Below are positions 19,349-28,796 of a stretch of DNA of 64,000 nt, piece by piece. Made by a program: the position numbers and the translations under genes. Below the pieces are notes generated by a model that had not been told where the DNA came from, did not search any database, and saw nothing but the letters and a program-made list of their open reading frames with translations. Each line of letters starts with the position of its first letter. Positions within the stretch are counted from its first letter, which is position 1. The stretch covers positions 5,600,445-5,664,444 of the forward strand of contig NZ_CP049780.1 of assembly GCF_011193355.1 (NCBI RefSeq). The letters are read 5' to 3'. The DNA is from Streptomyces sp. JB150. GTDB taxonomy: Bacteria > Actinomycetota > Actinomycetes > Streptomycetales > Streptomycetaceae.

Positions 19349-19750
19349 ATGGCGGGGCGGATAGTGCGCTGGGGGAGCGTTGGGGCCGTTCTGGGGCTCG
19401 GGATGGTGTGGTGGTGGGCCGTCCTCCGGATGGCGGTCGCCCCGGACGCGGGGGTGCTGGAAGGGACCGTCGCGGCGGGGGGATGGGGGCTGAGTCTGCT
19501 TCCGGTGCACGCCGTGTCCAAGACGCGGGCTGTGGGGGCGCTCGCGACGGGGCGGTGGCGGGCGGCGTGGCGGGGGGTGGGGTCGGGTGCGGGGTCGGGT
19601 GCGGGGGCCGAGGGGGGTGGTGTGGGGGACGCGGGTGCGGGGTGTGGCGGAGGTGCGGGTGAGGGTTCTTCCGGGAGTGCCGGTGCGGGCTGTGATGGGG
19701 AAGTTGCTCCGGATGCCGATGCACGCCTGGATGTGTCCGGTCCGTCGTGA
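19349..19750 (+). CDS. small membrane protein with Gly-rich tail, function unknown
   Basis: 133 residues. An N-terminal hydrophobic stretch (~9-28, GSVGAVLGLGMVWWWAVLRM) and a second weaker one (~35-52) suggest one or two membrane helices. From ~75 on the sequence is Gly/Ala/Ser repeats with two cysteines. GGAGG stands eight bases before the ATG at 19349. I recognise no family. Coding status is supported by the start site and the hydrophobic N-terminus; the tail could be a mutated end. Confidence 0.5.
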   Translation: MAGRIVRWGSVGAVLGLGMVWWWAVLRMAVAPDAGVLEGTVAAGGWGLSLLPVHAVSKTRAVGALATGRWRAAWRGVGSGAGSGAGAEGGGVGDAGAGCGGGAGEGSSGSAGAGCDGEVAPDADARLDVSGPS

Positions 19751-19801
19751 ACGGCTGGGTGCCGGTGGCCGGATGCGGAGGAATGCGGATGTGATGGTGC
19801 G

Positions 19802-20611
19802 TCAGGCGGCGGAGCGTTGCGGGGCCGGGCCGGTCTGGCAGGTCGGGCACCAGTAGGTGGGGCGCTCTCGGGAGCCGTCGCCCTGGTCGGCGACCCGGAC
19901 GGGAGTGCCGCAGCGCAGGCAGGGGCGGGGCGCGCGGCCGTAGACGAACAGATGCTGGCCGCGGCGGCCTGTCGTGCTGCGGACCGGGCGGTCGCGGTTG
20001 GCCTCCAGGAGTTTCTTGGCGAGCACCGGGAGCAGGGCGGAGCGGTCGGCGGGGAGGGCGCCGACGGGCAGCCAGGGGGTGGCGCCCAGCAGGAAGCACA
20101 GCTCGCTCTTGAACACGTTGCCGATACCGGCCAGGTTGCGCTGGTCGAGCAGGGCCTCGCCCAGAGGGCGGGCCGGGTCCGCGAGGAGGTTGGCCAGCGC
20201 GCGGTCCGGGTCCCAGTCCGGGCCCAGGAGGTCCGGGCCCAGGTGGCCCACGGCGCGGTCCTCGTCGGCCGTGCGCAGCAGTTCCAGGACGGGGAGGCGG
20301 TAGCCGACGGCCGTACGGTCGGCGGTGCCGAGGACCGCGCGGATCTGGTGCGCCGGGCCGCCGGTCCAGCGCTCACCGGCCCTGAACACCCTCCAGGAAC
20401 CGTCCATTCTCAGATGCGAGTGGAGGGTGAGGCCGCCTTCGATGCGGGTGAGGATGTGTTTGCCGCGCGGGGTGACGTCGAGGACGCCGCGGCCGGTGAA
20501 GTCGGTCGTGGCGTACCGGGGGACGCGCAGGTCGGAGACGGTCAGCACCTTGCCCGCGAGGGCGGCGTGCAACCGGCTCGCGGCCTGCCAGACCGTGTCT
20601 CCTTCGGGCAT
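19802..20611 (-). CDS. Fpg/Nei family DNA glycosylase (Nei2/endonuclease VIII type)
   Basis: 269 residues starting MPEGDTVWQAASRLHAAL; the PE catalytic start and the GDTVW sequence are typical of actinobacterial Nei2. The middle has the H2TH domain (LLDQRNLAGIGNVFKSELCF). The C-terminus has a zinc finger with Cys pairs (PCLRCG ... YWCPTC). It removes oxidised pyrimidines and nicks the abasic site. Start is fixed by the essential Pro2. It reads in the same direction as lhr, 42 bases away, suggesting a repair operon. Confidence 0.92.
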   Translation of the reverse strand: MPEGDTVWQAASRLHAALAGKVLTVSDLRVPRYATTDFTGRGVLDVTPRGKHILTRIEGGLTLHSHLRMDGSWRVFRAGERWTGGPAHQIRAVLGTADRTAVGYRLPVLELLRTADEDRAVGHLGPDLLGPDWDPDRALANLLADPARPLGEALLDQRNLAGIGNVFKSELCFLLGATPWLPVGALPADRSALLPVLAKKLLEANRDRPVRSTTGRRGQHLFVYGRAPRPCLRCGTPVRVADQGDGSRERPTYWCPTCQTGPAPQRSAA

Positions 20612-20653
20612 GGGTCAAGAGTGGCACGAGGCGGCGGGAACCGGGCGGGTGCG

Positions 20654-23600
20654 TCAGGCCCGCAGCCGCAGCCCCCTGGGTGTGGCGACGAAACCGGCAG
20701 CTTCGAGGAGGCTGCCCACGGGGGAGGTCAGGGCCTGGGCGCCGTTGATCCGTTCGACGGTGACCGTGCCGAGGGAGCCCGCGCGGGCGGCCGCGGCGAG
20801 GGCTTCCGCGGCGGCGCGCAGCCGGGGGTCGTCGGCGGGGTCCGTGTCCGGCTCGGCGGGCCAGGCCAGCAGGGTCTTGCCGCCACGCTCCATGTAGATC
20901 ACCAGGTCGCCCTCGACGAGGACGACGAGTGAGCCCGCCTTGCGGCCCGGCTTGTGCCCCGCGTCGGTGGGCGGGTCGGGCCAGGGCAGGGCCGCACCGT
21001 AGGCGTTCGCGGGGTCGGCGGCGGCGAGGACGACGGCGCGCGGGGGCGCAGTGCCGTGGACTCCGTGACTTCCTGGGGCATTGCCGAGGGCTGGGGAGGC
21101 GGCTCCGGGGGTGCGGCGGCCAGAGCCCGGGCCGTACGGCGGGCGGCCGCCGTTCTGCCAGGCGGGGGCCGGCTGGGCCGGGTCGCGCGGGGAGACGTAC
21201 TCGCCGGGCGCCGGGTGTCCGGCCGGGGTGTCGAACGGGTCGGATCCGTCCGGAGTGCCGTACCAGGAGGCCGAGTGGTCCTCGAAGGGGCCCAGGGGCT
21301 GGGCGCCGTCGAGGAAGTCGGCGGTGGCGCTGTCGACGGCGAGCGGCCTGCCGGTGCGGTCGGTGCGGGAGCCGGGGGCCGTGCCGGGGAGGCCGGCGGC
21401 GCCGTTGGCGAAGTCCGCGTCGGGGCGGCCGGCGTTGCGCTCGCGGGCGTTCGCCACCGCGCGCAGGCGGTCCACCGCGCCGTCCATCGCGAACTGGGCG
21501 GCGCCCAGGCCCTCCACGACATAGCCGCGCCGCGCCTGGCCGCTCTCCTCGAAGGCGGACAGGATGCGGTACACCGCCGAGAAGCCGCCCTCGACGCCTT
21601 CCGCGGCCACCGCCCCGCGGGTGACGACGCCGTGCCGGTCGAGCAGGGTGCGGGCCAGGGCGTGGGCGCGGACCGTGGTGTCGGGCTCGCGCTGCGGCAG
21701 CAGCGACCAGCGGCCGGCGACGGTAGGGGGGCCGGTGCGGGAGGCCGTGCGGGCGGCGGCCGTCAGGGAGCCGTAACGCCCGCGCGGAACGGCGCGCTTG
21801 GCGCGGTGGGCGGTGGAGCCGGCGGTGCGGCCGGAGCCGAGCAGCGCGCGCATCGGGGCGAGCGTGTCGTTGGTCAGCCGCCCGGACCAGGCCAGGTCCC
21901 AGAGGGCGTCGGCCAGTTGGGGGTCGGTGACCTCCGGGTGGGTGGTCGCGCGGACCTGGTCGGCGATCTGACGGAAGAACAGGCCGTAGCCCCCGGAGAG
22001 GGCGTCCAGGACGGACTGGTGCAGGGCCGTCAGCTCCAGGGGGTGCGGGGGCGGCAGGAGGAGCGGGGCCGCGTCCGCGAGATACAGGGACACCCAGCCG
22101 TCCTTGCCGGGCAGCGCGCCCGCGCCGGCCCAGACGACCTCCCCGGCGGCGGTCAGTTCGTCGAGCATCGCCGGCGCGTAACCGCTGACCCGGGACGGCA
22201 GGACCAGCTTCTCCAGGGCGGACGCCGGCACCGAAGCGCCCTGCAACTGCTCGATGGCGCGCACCAGTCCGTCGACGCCGCGCAGGGTGTGGCCCTGCCC
22301 GACGTGCTGCCACTGGGGGAGGAACTGGGCGAGCGCGGGCGGGGGCACCGGCTCCAGCTCGTGCCGCAGCGCGGCGAGAGACCGGCGGCGCAGCCGGCGC
22401 AGGACGGCCGCGTCACACCACTCCTGGCCGATGCCGGCCGGGTGGAACTCGCCCTGCACGATCCGGCCGGACGCGGCCAGCCGTTGCAGGGCGCCCTCGG
22501 TGACCGCCACGCCGAGGCCGAAGCGGGCCGCCGCGGCGGCGGAGGTGAACGGACCGTGCGTGCGCGCGTAGCGGGCGAGGAGGTCGCCCAGGGGGTCCTT
22601 CACCGGCTCGGTGAAGGCCTCCGGGACGCCGACCGGCAGTGCCGTGCCGAGGGCGTCACGCAGACGGCCCGCATCCTCGATCGCCGCCCAGTGGCCGGTA
22701 CCGGCGAGGCGCACGCGGATCGCGCGTCGTGCGCCGGCCAGCTCCTGCGCCCACTGGGGTTCGGCGCCCCGCTGCGCCAGCTCGGCGTCCGTGAGGGGAC
22801 CGAGGAGGCGCAGCAGGTCGGCGACGCCCTCGACGTCCTTGACGCGGCGGTCCTCGGTGAGCCACTGCAGCTCCTGCTCCAGCTCGGTCAGCACCTCAGC
22901 GTCGAGCAGTTCGCGCAGCTCCGCCTGGCCCAGCAACTCGGCCAGCAGGCGTGAGTCCAGCGACAGGGCGGCCGCGCGGCGCTCGGCGAGCGGCGAGTCG
23001 CCCTCGTACAGGAACTGGGCGACGTAACCGAAGAGCAGGGACCGGGCGAAGGGGGACGGCTCCGGCGTGGTGACCTCGACGAGGCGGACCTTGCGGGACT
23101 CCAGGTCGCCCATCAGCTCGACGAGGCCGGGAACGTCGAACACGTCCTGGAGGCACTCGCGGACCGCCTCCAGGACGATCGGGAACGAACCGAACTCGCT
23201 CGCCACCTGGAGCAGCTGGGAGGCGCGCTGGCGCTGCTGCCACAGCGGGGTGCGCTTGCCGGGGTTGCGGCGCGGCAGCAGCAGCGCGCGGGCGGCGCAC
23301 TCGCGGAAGCGGGCCGCGAAGAGGGCCGAACCGCCGACCTGGTCGGTGACGAGCTGGTCGACCTCGCCCTTGTCGAAGACGACGTCGGCCGCGCCGACCG
23401 GGGCCTGCTCCGCGTCGTACTCGGCGCCCGCCTTCATGGGCTCCTGGTCGAGCAGGTCCATGCCCAGCAGGTCGGCGTCGGGCAGCCGCAGCACGATGCC
23501 GTCGTCGGCGTGCATGACCTGGGCGTCCATGCCGTACCGCTCGGAGAGCTTCGCGCCGAGGGCGAGCGCCCAGGGGGCGTGGACCTGGGCGCCGAAGGGG

Positions 23601-25678
23601 GAGTGGACGACGACCCGCCAGTCGCCGAGTTCGTCGCGGAAGCGTTCCACGACGATCGTGCGGTCGTCCGGGACGTGTCCGCAGGCCTCGCGCTGCTCCT
23701 CCAGGTAGGACAGCACGTTGTCGGCGGCCCACGCGTCCAGGCCCGCCGCGAGCAGCCGCAGCCGCGCGTCGTCCTTGGGCAGCGAGCCGATCTCGCGCAG
23801 GAACGCGCCCAGCGCGCGGCCCAGCTCCAGCGGGCGGCCCAGCTGGTCGCCCTTCCAGAACGGCAGCCGGCCGGGGACGCCGGGGGCGGGGGAGACGAGG
23901 ACGCGGTCGCGGGTGATGTCCTCGATGCGCCAGGAGCTGGTGCCCAGCGTGAAGACGTCTCCCACGCGGGACTCGTACACCATCTCCTCGTCCAGCTCGC
24001 CGACCCGGCCGCCGCCCTTCTTGGGATCGGCGCCGGCCAGGAAGACACCGAAGAGGCCCCGGTCCGGGATGGTGCCGCCGGAGGTGACGGCGAGGCGCTG
24101 GGCGCCGGGGCGGCCGGTGACGGTGCCGGCCACGCGGTCCCACACGACGCGCGGGCGCAGCTCGGCGAAGGCGTCGGACGGATAGCGGCCGGCGAGCATG
24201 TCCAGGACCGCCGTGAACGCCGACTCGGGGAGCGAGGCGAAGGGGGCTGCGCGGCGGACGGTGGCGAGCAGGTCGTCGACCTGCCAGGTGTCCATCGCCG
24301 TCATCGCGACCAGCTGCTGGGCCAGCACGTCCAGGGGGTTGGCCGGGATCCTCAGGGACTCGATGGCGCCGGTGCGCATGCGCTCGGTGACGACGGCCGC
24401 CTGGACCAGGTCGCCCCGGTACTTCGGGAAGACCACACCGGTGGAGACCGCGCCGACCTGGTGTCCCGCGCGCCCGACGCGCTGCAGGCCGGAGGCCACG
24501 GAGGGCGGGGACTCGACCTGGACGACCAGGTCGACCGCGCCCATGTCGATGCCGAGTTCGAGGCTGGAGGTGGCGACCACGGCGGGCAGGCGGCCGGCCT
24601 TCAGGTCCTCCTCGACGAGGGCGCGCTGCTCCTTGGAGACCGAGCCGTGGTGGGCGCGCGCGATGACGGGCGGGGCGCCGTGGGCGGCGCCCGAGCCGCC
24701 CATCAGCTCGGCGGGCGCGTGGTGCTCGTCCAGGGACTCGCCGGTGGCCCGCTCGTACGCGATCTCGTTGAGACGGTTGCACAGGCGCTCGGCGAGGCGG
24801 CGCGAGTTGGCGAAGACGATGGTCGAGCGGTGGGACTGGACCAGGTCGGCGATCCGCTCCTCGACATGCGGCCAGATCGAGGGACGCTCGCCGCCCTCCG
24901 AGCCCTCGGACACCGGGGAGCCGCCCAGCTCGCCCAGATCCTCGACCGGGACGACCACCGACAGGTCGAACTCCTTGCCGGACTTCGGCTGGACGATCTC
25001 CACCTTGCCGCGCGGGGACAGGAAACGGGCGACCTCGTCGACCGGACGGACGGTCGCCGACAGGCCGATACGGCGGGCCGGACGCGGCAGCAGCTCGTCC
25101 AGGCGCTCCAGGGACAGCGCCAGGTGGGCGCCGCGCTTGGTGCCGGCCACGGCGTGCACCTCGTCCAGGATCACCGTCTCCACGCCCGTCAGCGCGTCGC
25201 GCGTGGCCGAGGTCAGCATCAGGAACAGCGACTCGGGGGTGGTGATCAGGATGTCCGGCGGGCGCGTGGACAGGGCGCGGCGCTCGGCGGCGGGGGTGTC
25301 GCCGGAGCGGATGCCGACCTTGACCTCCGGTTCGGGCAGGCCGAGCCGGACGGCCTCCTGACGGATGCCGGTGAGCGGACTGCGCAGGTTGCGCTCGACG
25401 TCGACGGCCAGGGCCTTCAGCGGGGAGACGTACAGGACGCGGCAGCGCTTTTTGGGGTCGGCCGGCGGGGGCGTGGAGGCGAGCTGGTCCAGGGCGGCGA
25501 GGAACGCGGCCAGGGTCTTGCCGGAACCGGTGGGGGCGACCACCAGCACGTCCGAGCCCTCGTGGATGGCTTTCCAGGCGCCCTCCTGGGCGGCCGTGGG
25601 TGCGGAGAAGGCACCCGCGAACCAGCCGCGGGTCGCGGGCGAGAAACCGTCCAGGGCTCGGTGTCGGGAGCTGGCCAT
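20654..25678 (-). CDS. lhr: Lhr-family ATP-dependent helicase
   Basis: About 1674 residues. N-terminal DEAH/DExH helicase core: Walker A VVAPTGSGKTLAAFLAALDQ, motif II ILDEVHAVAG, SATVRP motif and helicase C part (VATSSLELGIDMGAVDLVVQ, VGRAGHQVG). A DEAD_assoc region and winged-helix repeats follow. Actinobacterial Lhr is usually about 1500-1550 residues; here a Pro/Gly-rich insert of ~130 residues lies at about 1410-1545 (near 21050-21450). Mycobacterial Lhr is a 3'-5' ssDNA translocase and DNA-RNA helicase linked to repair. The ATG at 25678 (MASSRHRALDGFSP) is favoured over 25741. It is divergent from the AraC gene. Confidence 0.95.
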   Translation of the reverse strand: MASSRHRALDGFSPATRGWFAGAFSAPTAAQEGAWKAIHEGSDVLVVAPTGSGKTLAAFLAALDQLASTPPPADPKKRCRVLYVSPLKALAVDVERNLRSPLTGIRQEAVRLGLPEPEVKVGIRSGDTPAAERRALSTRPPDILITTPESLFLMLTSATRDALTGVETVILDEVHAVAGTKRGAHLALSLERLDELLPRPARRIGLSATVRPVDEVARFLSPRGKVEIVQPKSGKEFDLSVVVPVEDLGELGGSPVSEGSEGGERPSIWPHVEERIADLVQSHRSTIVFANSRRLAERLCNRLNEIAYERATGESLDEHHAPAELMGGSGAAHGAPPVIARAHHGSVSKEQRALVEEDLKAGRLPAVVATSSLELGIDMGAVDLVVQVESPPSVASGLQRVGRAGHQVGAVSTGVVFPKYRGDLVQAAVVTERMRTGAIESLRIPANPLDVLAQQLVAMTAMDTWQVDDLLATVRRAAPFASLPESAFTAVLDMLAGRYPSDAFAELRPRVVWDRVAGTVTGRPGAQRLAVTSGGTIPDRGLFGVFLAGADPKKGGGRVGELDEEMVYESRVGDVFTLGTSSWRIEDITRDRVLVSPAPGVPGRLPFWKGDQLGRPLELGRALGAFLREIGSLPKDDARLRLLAAGLDAWAADNVLSYLEEQREACGHVPDDRTIVVERFRDELGDWRVVVHSPFGAQVHAPWALALGAKLSERYGMDAQVMHADDGIVLRLPDADLLGMDLLDQEPMKAGAEYDAEQAPVGAADVVFDKGEVDQLVTDQVGGSALFAARFRECAARALLLPRRNPGKRTPLWQQRQRASQLLQVASEFGSFPIVLEAVRECLQDVFDVPGLVELMGDLESRKVRLVEVTTPEPSPFARSLLFGYVAQFLYEGDSPLAERRAAALSLDSRLLAELLGQAELRELLDAEVLTELEQELQWLTEDRRVKDVEGVADLLRLLGPLTDAELAQRGAEPQWAQELAGARRAIRVRLAGTGHWAAIEDAGRLRDALGTALPVGVPEAFTEPVKDPLGDLLARYARTHGPFTSAAAAARFGLGVAVTEGALQRLAASGRIVQGEFHPAGIGQEWCDAAVLRRLRRRSLAALRHELEPVPPPALAQFLPQWQHVGQGHTLRGVDGLVRAIEQLQGASVPASALEKLVLPSRVSGYAPAMLDELTAAGEVVWAGAGALPGKDGWVSLYLADAAPLLLPPPHPLELTALHQSVLDALSGGYGLFFRQIADQVRATTHPEVTDPQLADALWDLAWSGRLTNDTLAPMRALLGSGRTAGSTAHRAKRAVPRGRYGSLTAAARTASRTGPPTVAGRWSLLPQREPDTTVRAHALARTLLDRHGVVTRGAVAAEGVEGGFSAVYRILSAFEESGQARRGYVVEGLGAAQFAMDGAVDRLRAVANARERNAGRPDADFANGAAGLPGTAPGSRTDRTGRPLAVDSATADFLDGAQPLGPFEDHSASWYGTPDGSDPFDTPAGHPAPGEYVSPRDPAQPAPAWQNGGRPPYGPGSGRRTPGAASPALGNAPGSHGVHGTAPPRAVVLAAADPANAYGAALPWPDPPTDAGHKPGRKAGSLVVLVEGDLVIYMERGGKTLLAWPAEPDTDPADDPRLRAAAEALAAAARAGSLGTVTVERINGAQALTSPVGSLLEAAGFVATPRGLRLRA

Positions 25679-25770
25679 GCGTCCATCCTGCACCTCGCCA
25701 CTGACAATGGGCCTGAGCTGCCCTTTCAGCTGCCCGGACATCCGCCGGCCGGCTGGCCGACAATGGGTTC

Positions 25771-26745
25771 ATGGGTTCGAGCGAGCGGGCACGCCACTGG
25801 CGGTACGCCGAGCTGCCCGGCGTCGATCTGCTGCGGGCCCGGTACGTCCGCAAGACGTTCGTCCGGCACACCCACGAGAACTTCGTGATCGCCGCGATCG
25901 CCGACGGGGTCGAGGTCTTCCAGCACCGGGGCGCCGACGAGTACGCCGGAGCGGGCGCGCTGGCGCTGGTCAACCCGGACACACCGCACACCGGGCGGGC
26001 CGGGGTGCCCGAGGGATGGCGGTACGGGGCCGTCTACCCGTCGCCCGAGGTGGTGGCGCAGATCGCGGCCGAGACGGCCCTCATCCGCGGCACCCCCGGT
26101 TTCGTCCGGCCGGTGCTCGACGACCCGTACGCCGTCGGGCTGGTGCATCAGGTGCTGCGCGCCGCCGACGAGGGCAACGCGCTGGCCGCCGACACGCTGC
26201 TGCGGGTGGCGGTGACCCGGCTGCTCCGGCTGAACGGCGGACCGCTGCGGCAGCGGCAGGTGCGGACGGCCGGGGCACGGCTCGCGGCCCACGCGCGGGC
26301 CGTGCTCGAGGAGCGGATGGCCGAGCCGCCCACCCTGGAGAAGCTGGCGGCGGACCTGGACACCAGCCCCTTCGCGCTGCTGCGGGCCTTCCGGGCCGCC
26401 TATGGGATGCCGCCGCACACCTGGCTGACCGACGCGCGGGTACGGCGGGCGCGGCGGCTGCTGGACGCGGGCAGCTCACCCGCCGAGGCCGCCGTCGCCG
26501 TCGGCTTCACCGACCAGCCGCACCTCAACCGGCACTTCAGCCGGATCGTGGGGGTGCCTCCCGGGGCCTACCAGCGCGAGCGCAAGAACGTACAAGACGC
26601 GCCGCGGCGGCCCCGTCTACCGTCCGAGGGGTGGCCGAAGAAACAGCTTCCGCGGACATACGCGCGGACGACGGAAAGCCGGACGACGGAGGAAGGCCGG
26701 GCAACGGAGGAAGGCCGGGCGTTGCAGGACGGCGGGACGCCCTGA
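25771..26745 (+). CDS. AraC-family transcriptional regulator
   Basis: 324 residues. An N-terminal cupin-like AraC_binding domain (~1-150; VRHTHENFVIAAIADGVEVF) is followed by a C-terminal double HTH (~175-275; LDTSPFALLRAFRAAYGMPP, then VAVGFTDQPHLNRHFSRIVG). It is next to and overlaps azlC, so it likely controls the exporter. The last ~45 residues (TESRTTEEGRATEEGRAL) come from short DNA repeats. Most relatives end near residue 280, so the tail may be recently acquired. Confidence 0.9.
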   Translation: MGSSERARHWRYAELPGVDLLRARYVRKTFVRHTHENFVIAAIADGVEVFQHRGADEYAGAGALALVNPDTPHTGRAGVPEGWRYGAVYPSPEVVAQIAAETALIRGTPGFVRPVLDDPYAVGLVHQVLRAADEGNALAADTLLRVAVTRLLRLNGGPLRQRQVRTAGARLAAHARAVLEERMAEPPTLEKLAADLDTSPFALLRAFRAAYGMPPHTWLTDARVRRARRLLDAGSSPAEAAVAVGFTDQPHLNRHFSRIVGVPPGAYQRERKNVQDAPRRPRLPSEGWPKKQLPRTYARTTESRTTEEGRATEEGRALQDGGTP

Positions 26746-27464
26746 GAGGGGCGGATGCCGGAGGAAGGCCGGATGCCGGAGGGAAGCCGGACGCCGCCGT
26801 CGTCCGGGACGCCCTCGGGGTCGGGGTGGCCGTAGGGCTGTCCGGGTTCGCCTTCGGGGTGACCTCGGCGGGCAACGGGCTGACCCTGGCGCAGACCTGT
26901 GTGCTCAGCCTGCTGGTGTTCACCGGCGCGTCCCAGTTCGCGCTGGTGGGGGCGCTCGCCGGTGGCGGGAACCCGGTGACCGCCGCGGCCGGTGCCCTCT
27001 TCCTGGGGGTGCGCAACGCCTTCTACGGCCTGCGGCTCTCGCAGCTGCTGTCGCTTCCCCGCGCGGTGCGGCCGTTCGCCGCCCAGTGGGTGATCGACGA
27101 GACGACGGCCGTCGCGCTGGCGCAGCCGACGCGGCGCGCCGCCCGCATCGGGTTCGCCGTCACGGGGCTCAGCCTCTACCTGCTCTGGAACCTCACCACA
27201 CTGCTCGGCGCGCTCGGCGCCGAGGCCATCGGCGACACCGAGGCCTGGGGACTCGACGCGGCCGGACCCGCGGTCTTCCTGGCGCTGCTGGCGCCGATGC
27301 TGAGGAGCGCCACCGAGCGGGCCGTCGCCGCCCTCGCCGTCGTCCTGGGGCTGGGGCTGCTCCCGGTGCTGCCCGCGGGCGTCCCGGTGCTGGTGGCCGC
27401 CCTCGCGGCCCCGGTCGTGCTGTGGGCGCGAGGCCGGCGCGGGGTATGGAAGGAGGGCCGGTGA
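26631..27464 (+). CDS. azlC: AzlC-family branched-chain amino acid exporter subunit
   Basis: Up to 277 residues. After a ~60-residue Asp/Gly/Arg-rich N-terminus come several membrane helices with family signatures (GFAFGVTSAGNGLTLAQTCV, LLVFTGASQFALVGALAGGG, LFLGVRNAFYGLRLSQLL, WVIDETTAVALAQP). AzlC works with AzlD to export branched-chain amino acids. The GTG at 26631 (VAEETASADIRAD) overlaps the AraC gene by 115 bases. Starts nearer the first helix (about 26800) would drop the repeat-derived segment, so the true start is unsettled. Confidence 0.85.
   Translation: MAEETASADIRADDGKPDDGGRPGNGGRPGVAGRRDALRGADAGGRPDAGGKPDAAVVRDALGVGVAVGLSGFAFGVTSAGNGLTLAQTCVLSLLVFTGASQFALVGALAGGGNPVTAAAGALFLGVRNAFYGLRLSQLLSLPRAVRPFAAQWVIDETTAVALAQPTRRAARIGFAVTGLSLYLLWNLTTLLGALGAEAIGDTEAWGLDAAGPAVFLALLAPMLRSATERAVAALAVVLGLGLLPVLPAGVPVLVAALAAPVVLWARGRRGVWKEGR
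26672..26791. repeat. short direct repeats in the araC/azlC overlap
   Basis: GGAAGGCCGG or one-base variants occurs about five times (about 26673, 26691, 26709, 26763, 26782) with intervening CGGAGG. The array is read as EEGRA repeats in the AraC frame and GGRPG repeats in the AzlC frame. Confidence 0.75.
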
Positions 27465-27769
27465 ACACCTGGATCGCCATCGCGGTGACCGCCGCGGGCT
27501 GCTACGCCGTCAAACTGGCCGGACTGCTCGTCCCGGCGGGCGCGCTGGAGCGGCCGCTCGTCCGGCGGCTGGCCGCCCTGCTGCCCGTCGCCCTCCTCGC
27601 CGCCCTCACGGCCCAGCAGACCTTTGCCGCCGGGCAGACGCTGGTGCTGGACGCGAGGGCCGCGGGGGTCGCCGCGGCCGGTGTGGCGCTGGTGCTGCGC
27701 GCGCCCTTCCTGCTCGTCGTCACGGTGGCCGTGGCGGTGACGGCGGGGGTGCGGGCCCTGGGCGGATGA
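27461..27769 (+). CDS. azlD: AzlD-family small membrane subunit
   Basis: 102 residues with three or four hydrophobic helices (WIAIAVTAAGCYAVKLAGLL, LLPVALLAALTAQQTFAAG, AAGVALVLRAPFLLVVTVAV). Size and pattern match AzlD. The GTG start overlaps the azlC stop (GTGA) and has AAGGAGGG six bases before it, so the two subunits are co-translated. Confidence 0.9.
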   Translation: MNTWIAIAVTAAGCYAVKLAGLLVPAGALERPLVRRLAALLPVALLAALTAQQTFAAGQTLVLDARAAGVAAAGVALVLRAPFLLVVTVAVAVTAGVRALGG

Positions 27770-27771
27770 GG

Positions 27772-28716
27772 TCAGCCGATGGGACGGCCGTGCGCCCTGA
27801 GGGTGCGCAGGGCCTCGACCGTCACCATCGGGCGTGCCTCCAGGGCGGGCCCGGGGGCCCACTGGCGCCAGCGGATGGGCCAGCCGCCGTCCTCCTGCTG
27901 TTCGCTCGCCAGGTGATCCAGGGAGCGCGCCATCTCGTCGTCGGTGAACCACGCGCGTGCGAGGGACTGCGGTGTGGGCGCGTAGTCGTGCGGGAAGTGG
28001 TGCTCGCCTGGGGCGTAGCCGGGGGCGACGGGGTAGTCGGCGAGGCGGTCCGGGTCGAGGGCCGCGAGCCGCTGTTCGCGCACCAGGCGGCCCAGCCGGT
28101 CGGCGGCGGACTCCGCGCGGGCACGGTCCGGCGCGGAGTCCAGGAAGGCGACGGCGGCCTGGATCTCGTACGGATGGGACCGCTCCAGGGACTCCACCGC
28201 CTGCCAGCAGAAGTCCGTCGCGCGGAACAGCCAGGCGTGCCACACCTCGTTGCGGTGCAGCACACCGACGACCGGACCGGTGGCGAGAAGTTCACTGGGC
28301 GGATCGTCCACGACCGGCACGAAGGGCGCCGCGGGATAACCGCGCTGGCTGGGATGGACGGCCGGCAGCGCTCCGTCGGCCGTGGACACGGAGGTCAGAT
28401 AGCGGCACACCCGCTCCACGCGCTGTCCGCCGCAGCGCCCGATCGAGTCCAGCACCCGCAGGGCCCGCGCGGTGTGCAGCGGCTGGCTGACCGGGCCGCG
28501 CAGATCGGGCTCCAGGGCGTGGCCGTAGCCGCCGTCCTGGTTGCGGTAGGCGTCCAGCGCGGTGTCCACCGGGTCGGCGCCGCCGTTGAGGAAGTGGTAC
28601 GCGAAAAGGCGCTGTTCCAGCACCCGCGCGGTGAGCCAGACGAACTGTTCGGCGCGGAAGAGCGGGGAGCGCGCCGGGGGCGTTGTGGGGAGTGGGGATG
28701 CTCCTGTTTCGGCCAT
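27772..28716 (-). CDS. prenyltransferase/squalene-cyclase-like alpha-toroid protein, substrate unknown
   Basis: 314 residues. Repeated alpha-helical motifs of the terpene-cyclase/prenyltransferase fold are visible: YRNQDGGYGHALEPDL near the start and EQQEDGGWPIRWRQW near the end. These are QW-like DGG[YW] motifs. The DxDD or DxD catalytic signatures of true cyclases are not obvious, so enzymatic activity is uncertain. It converges on azlD with only two bases between. Confidence 0.7.
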   Translation of the reverse strand: MAETGASPLPTTPPARSPLFRAEQFVWLTARVLEQRLFAYHFLNGGADPVDTALDAYRNQDGGYGHALEPDLRGPVSQPLHTARALRVLDSIGRCGGQRVERVCRYLTSVSTADGALPAVHPSQRGYPAAPFVPVVDDPPSELLATGPVVGVLHRNEVWHAWLFRATDFCWQAVESLERSHPYEIQAAVAFLDSAPDRARAESAADRLGRLVREQRLAALDPDRLADYPVAPGYAPGEHHFPHDYAPTPQSLARAWFTDDEMARSLDHLASEQQEDGGWPIRWRQWAPGPALEARPMVTVEALRTLRAHGRPIG

Positions 28717-28796
28717 GGCTCAGACCGTAGGGCGAAAAGAGGGCCCGGCAAGCGGTCCCGGCTCGGGCCCACTCTCAGGGGCGGGATACTGGTGTC

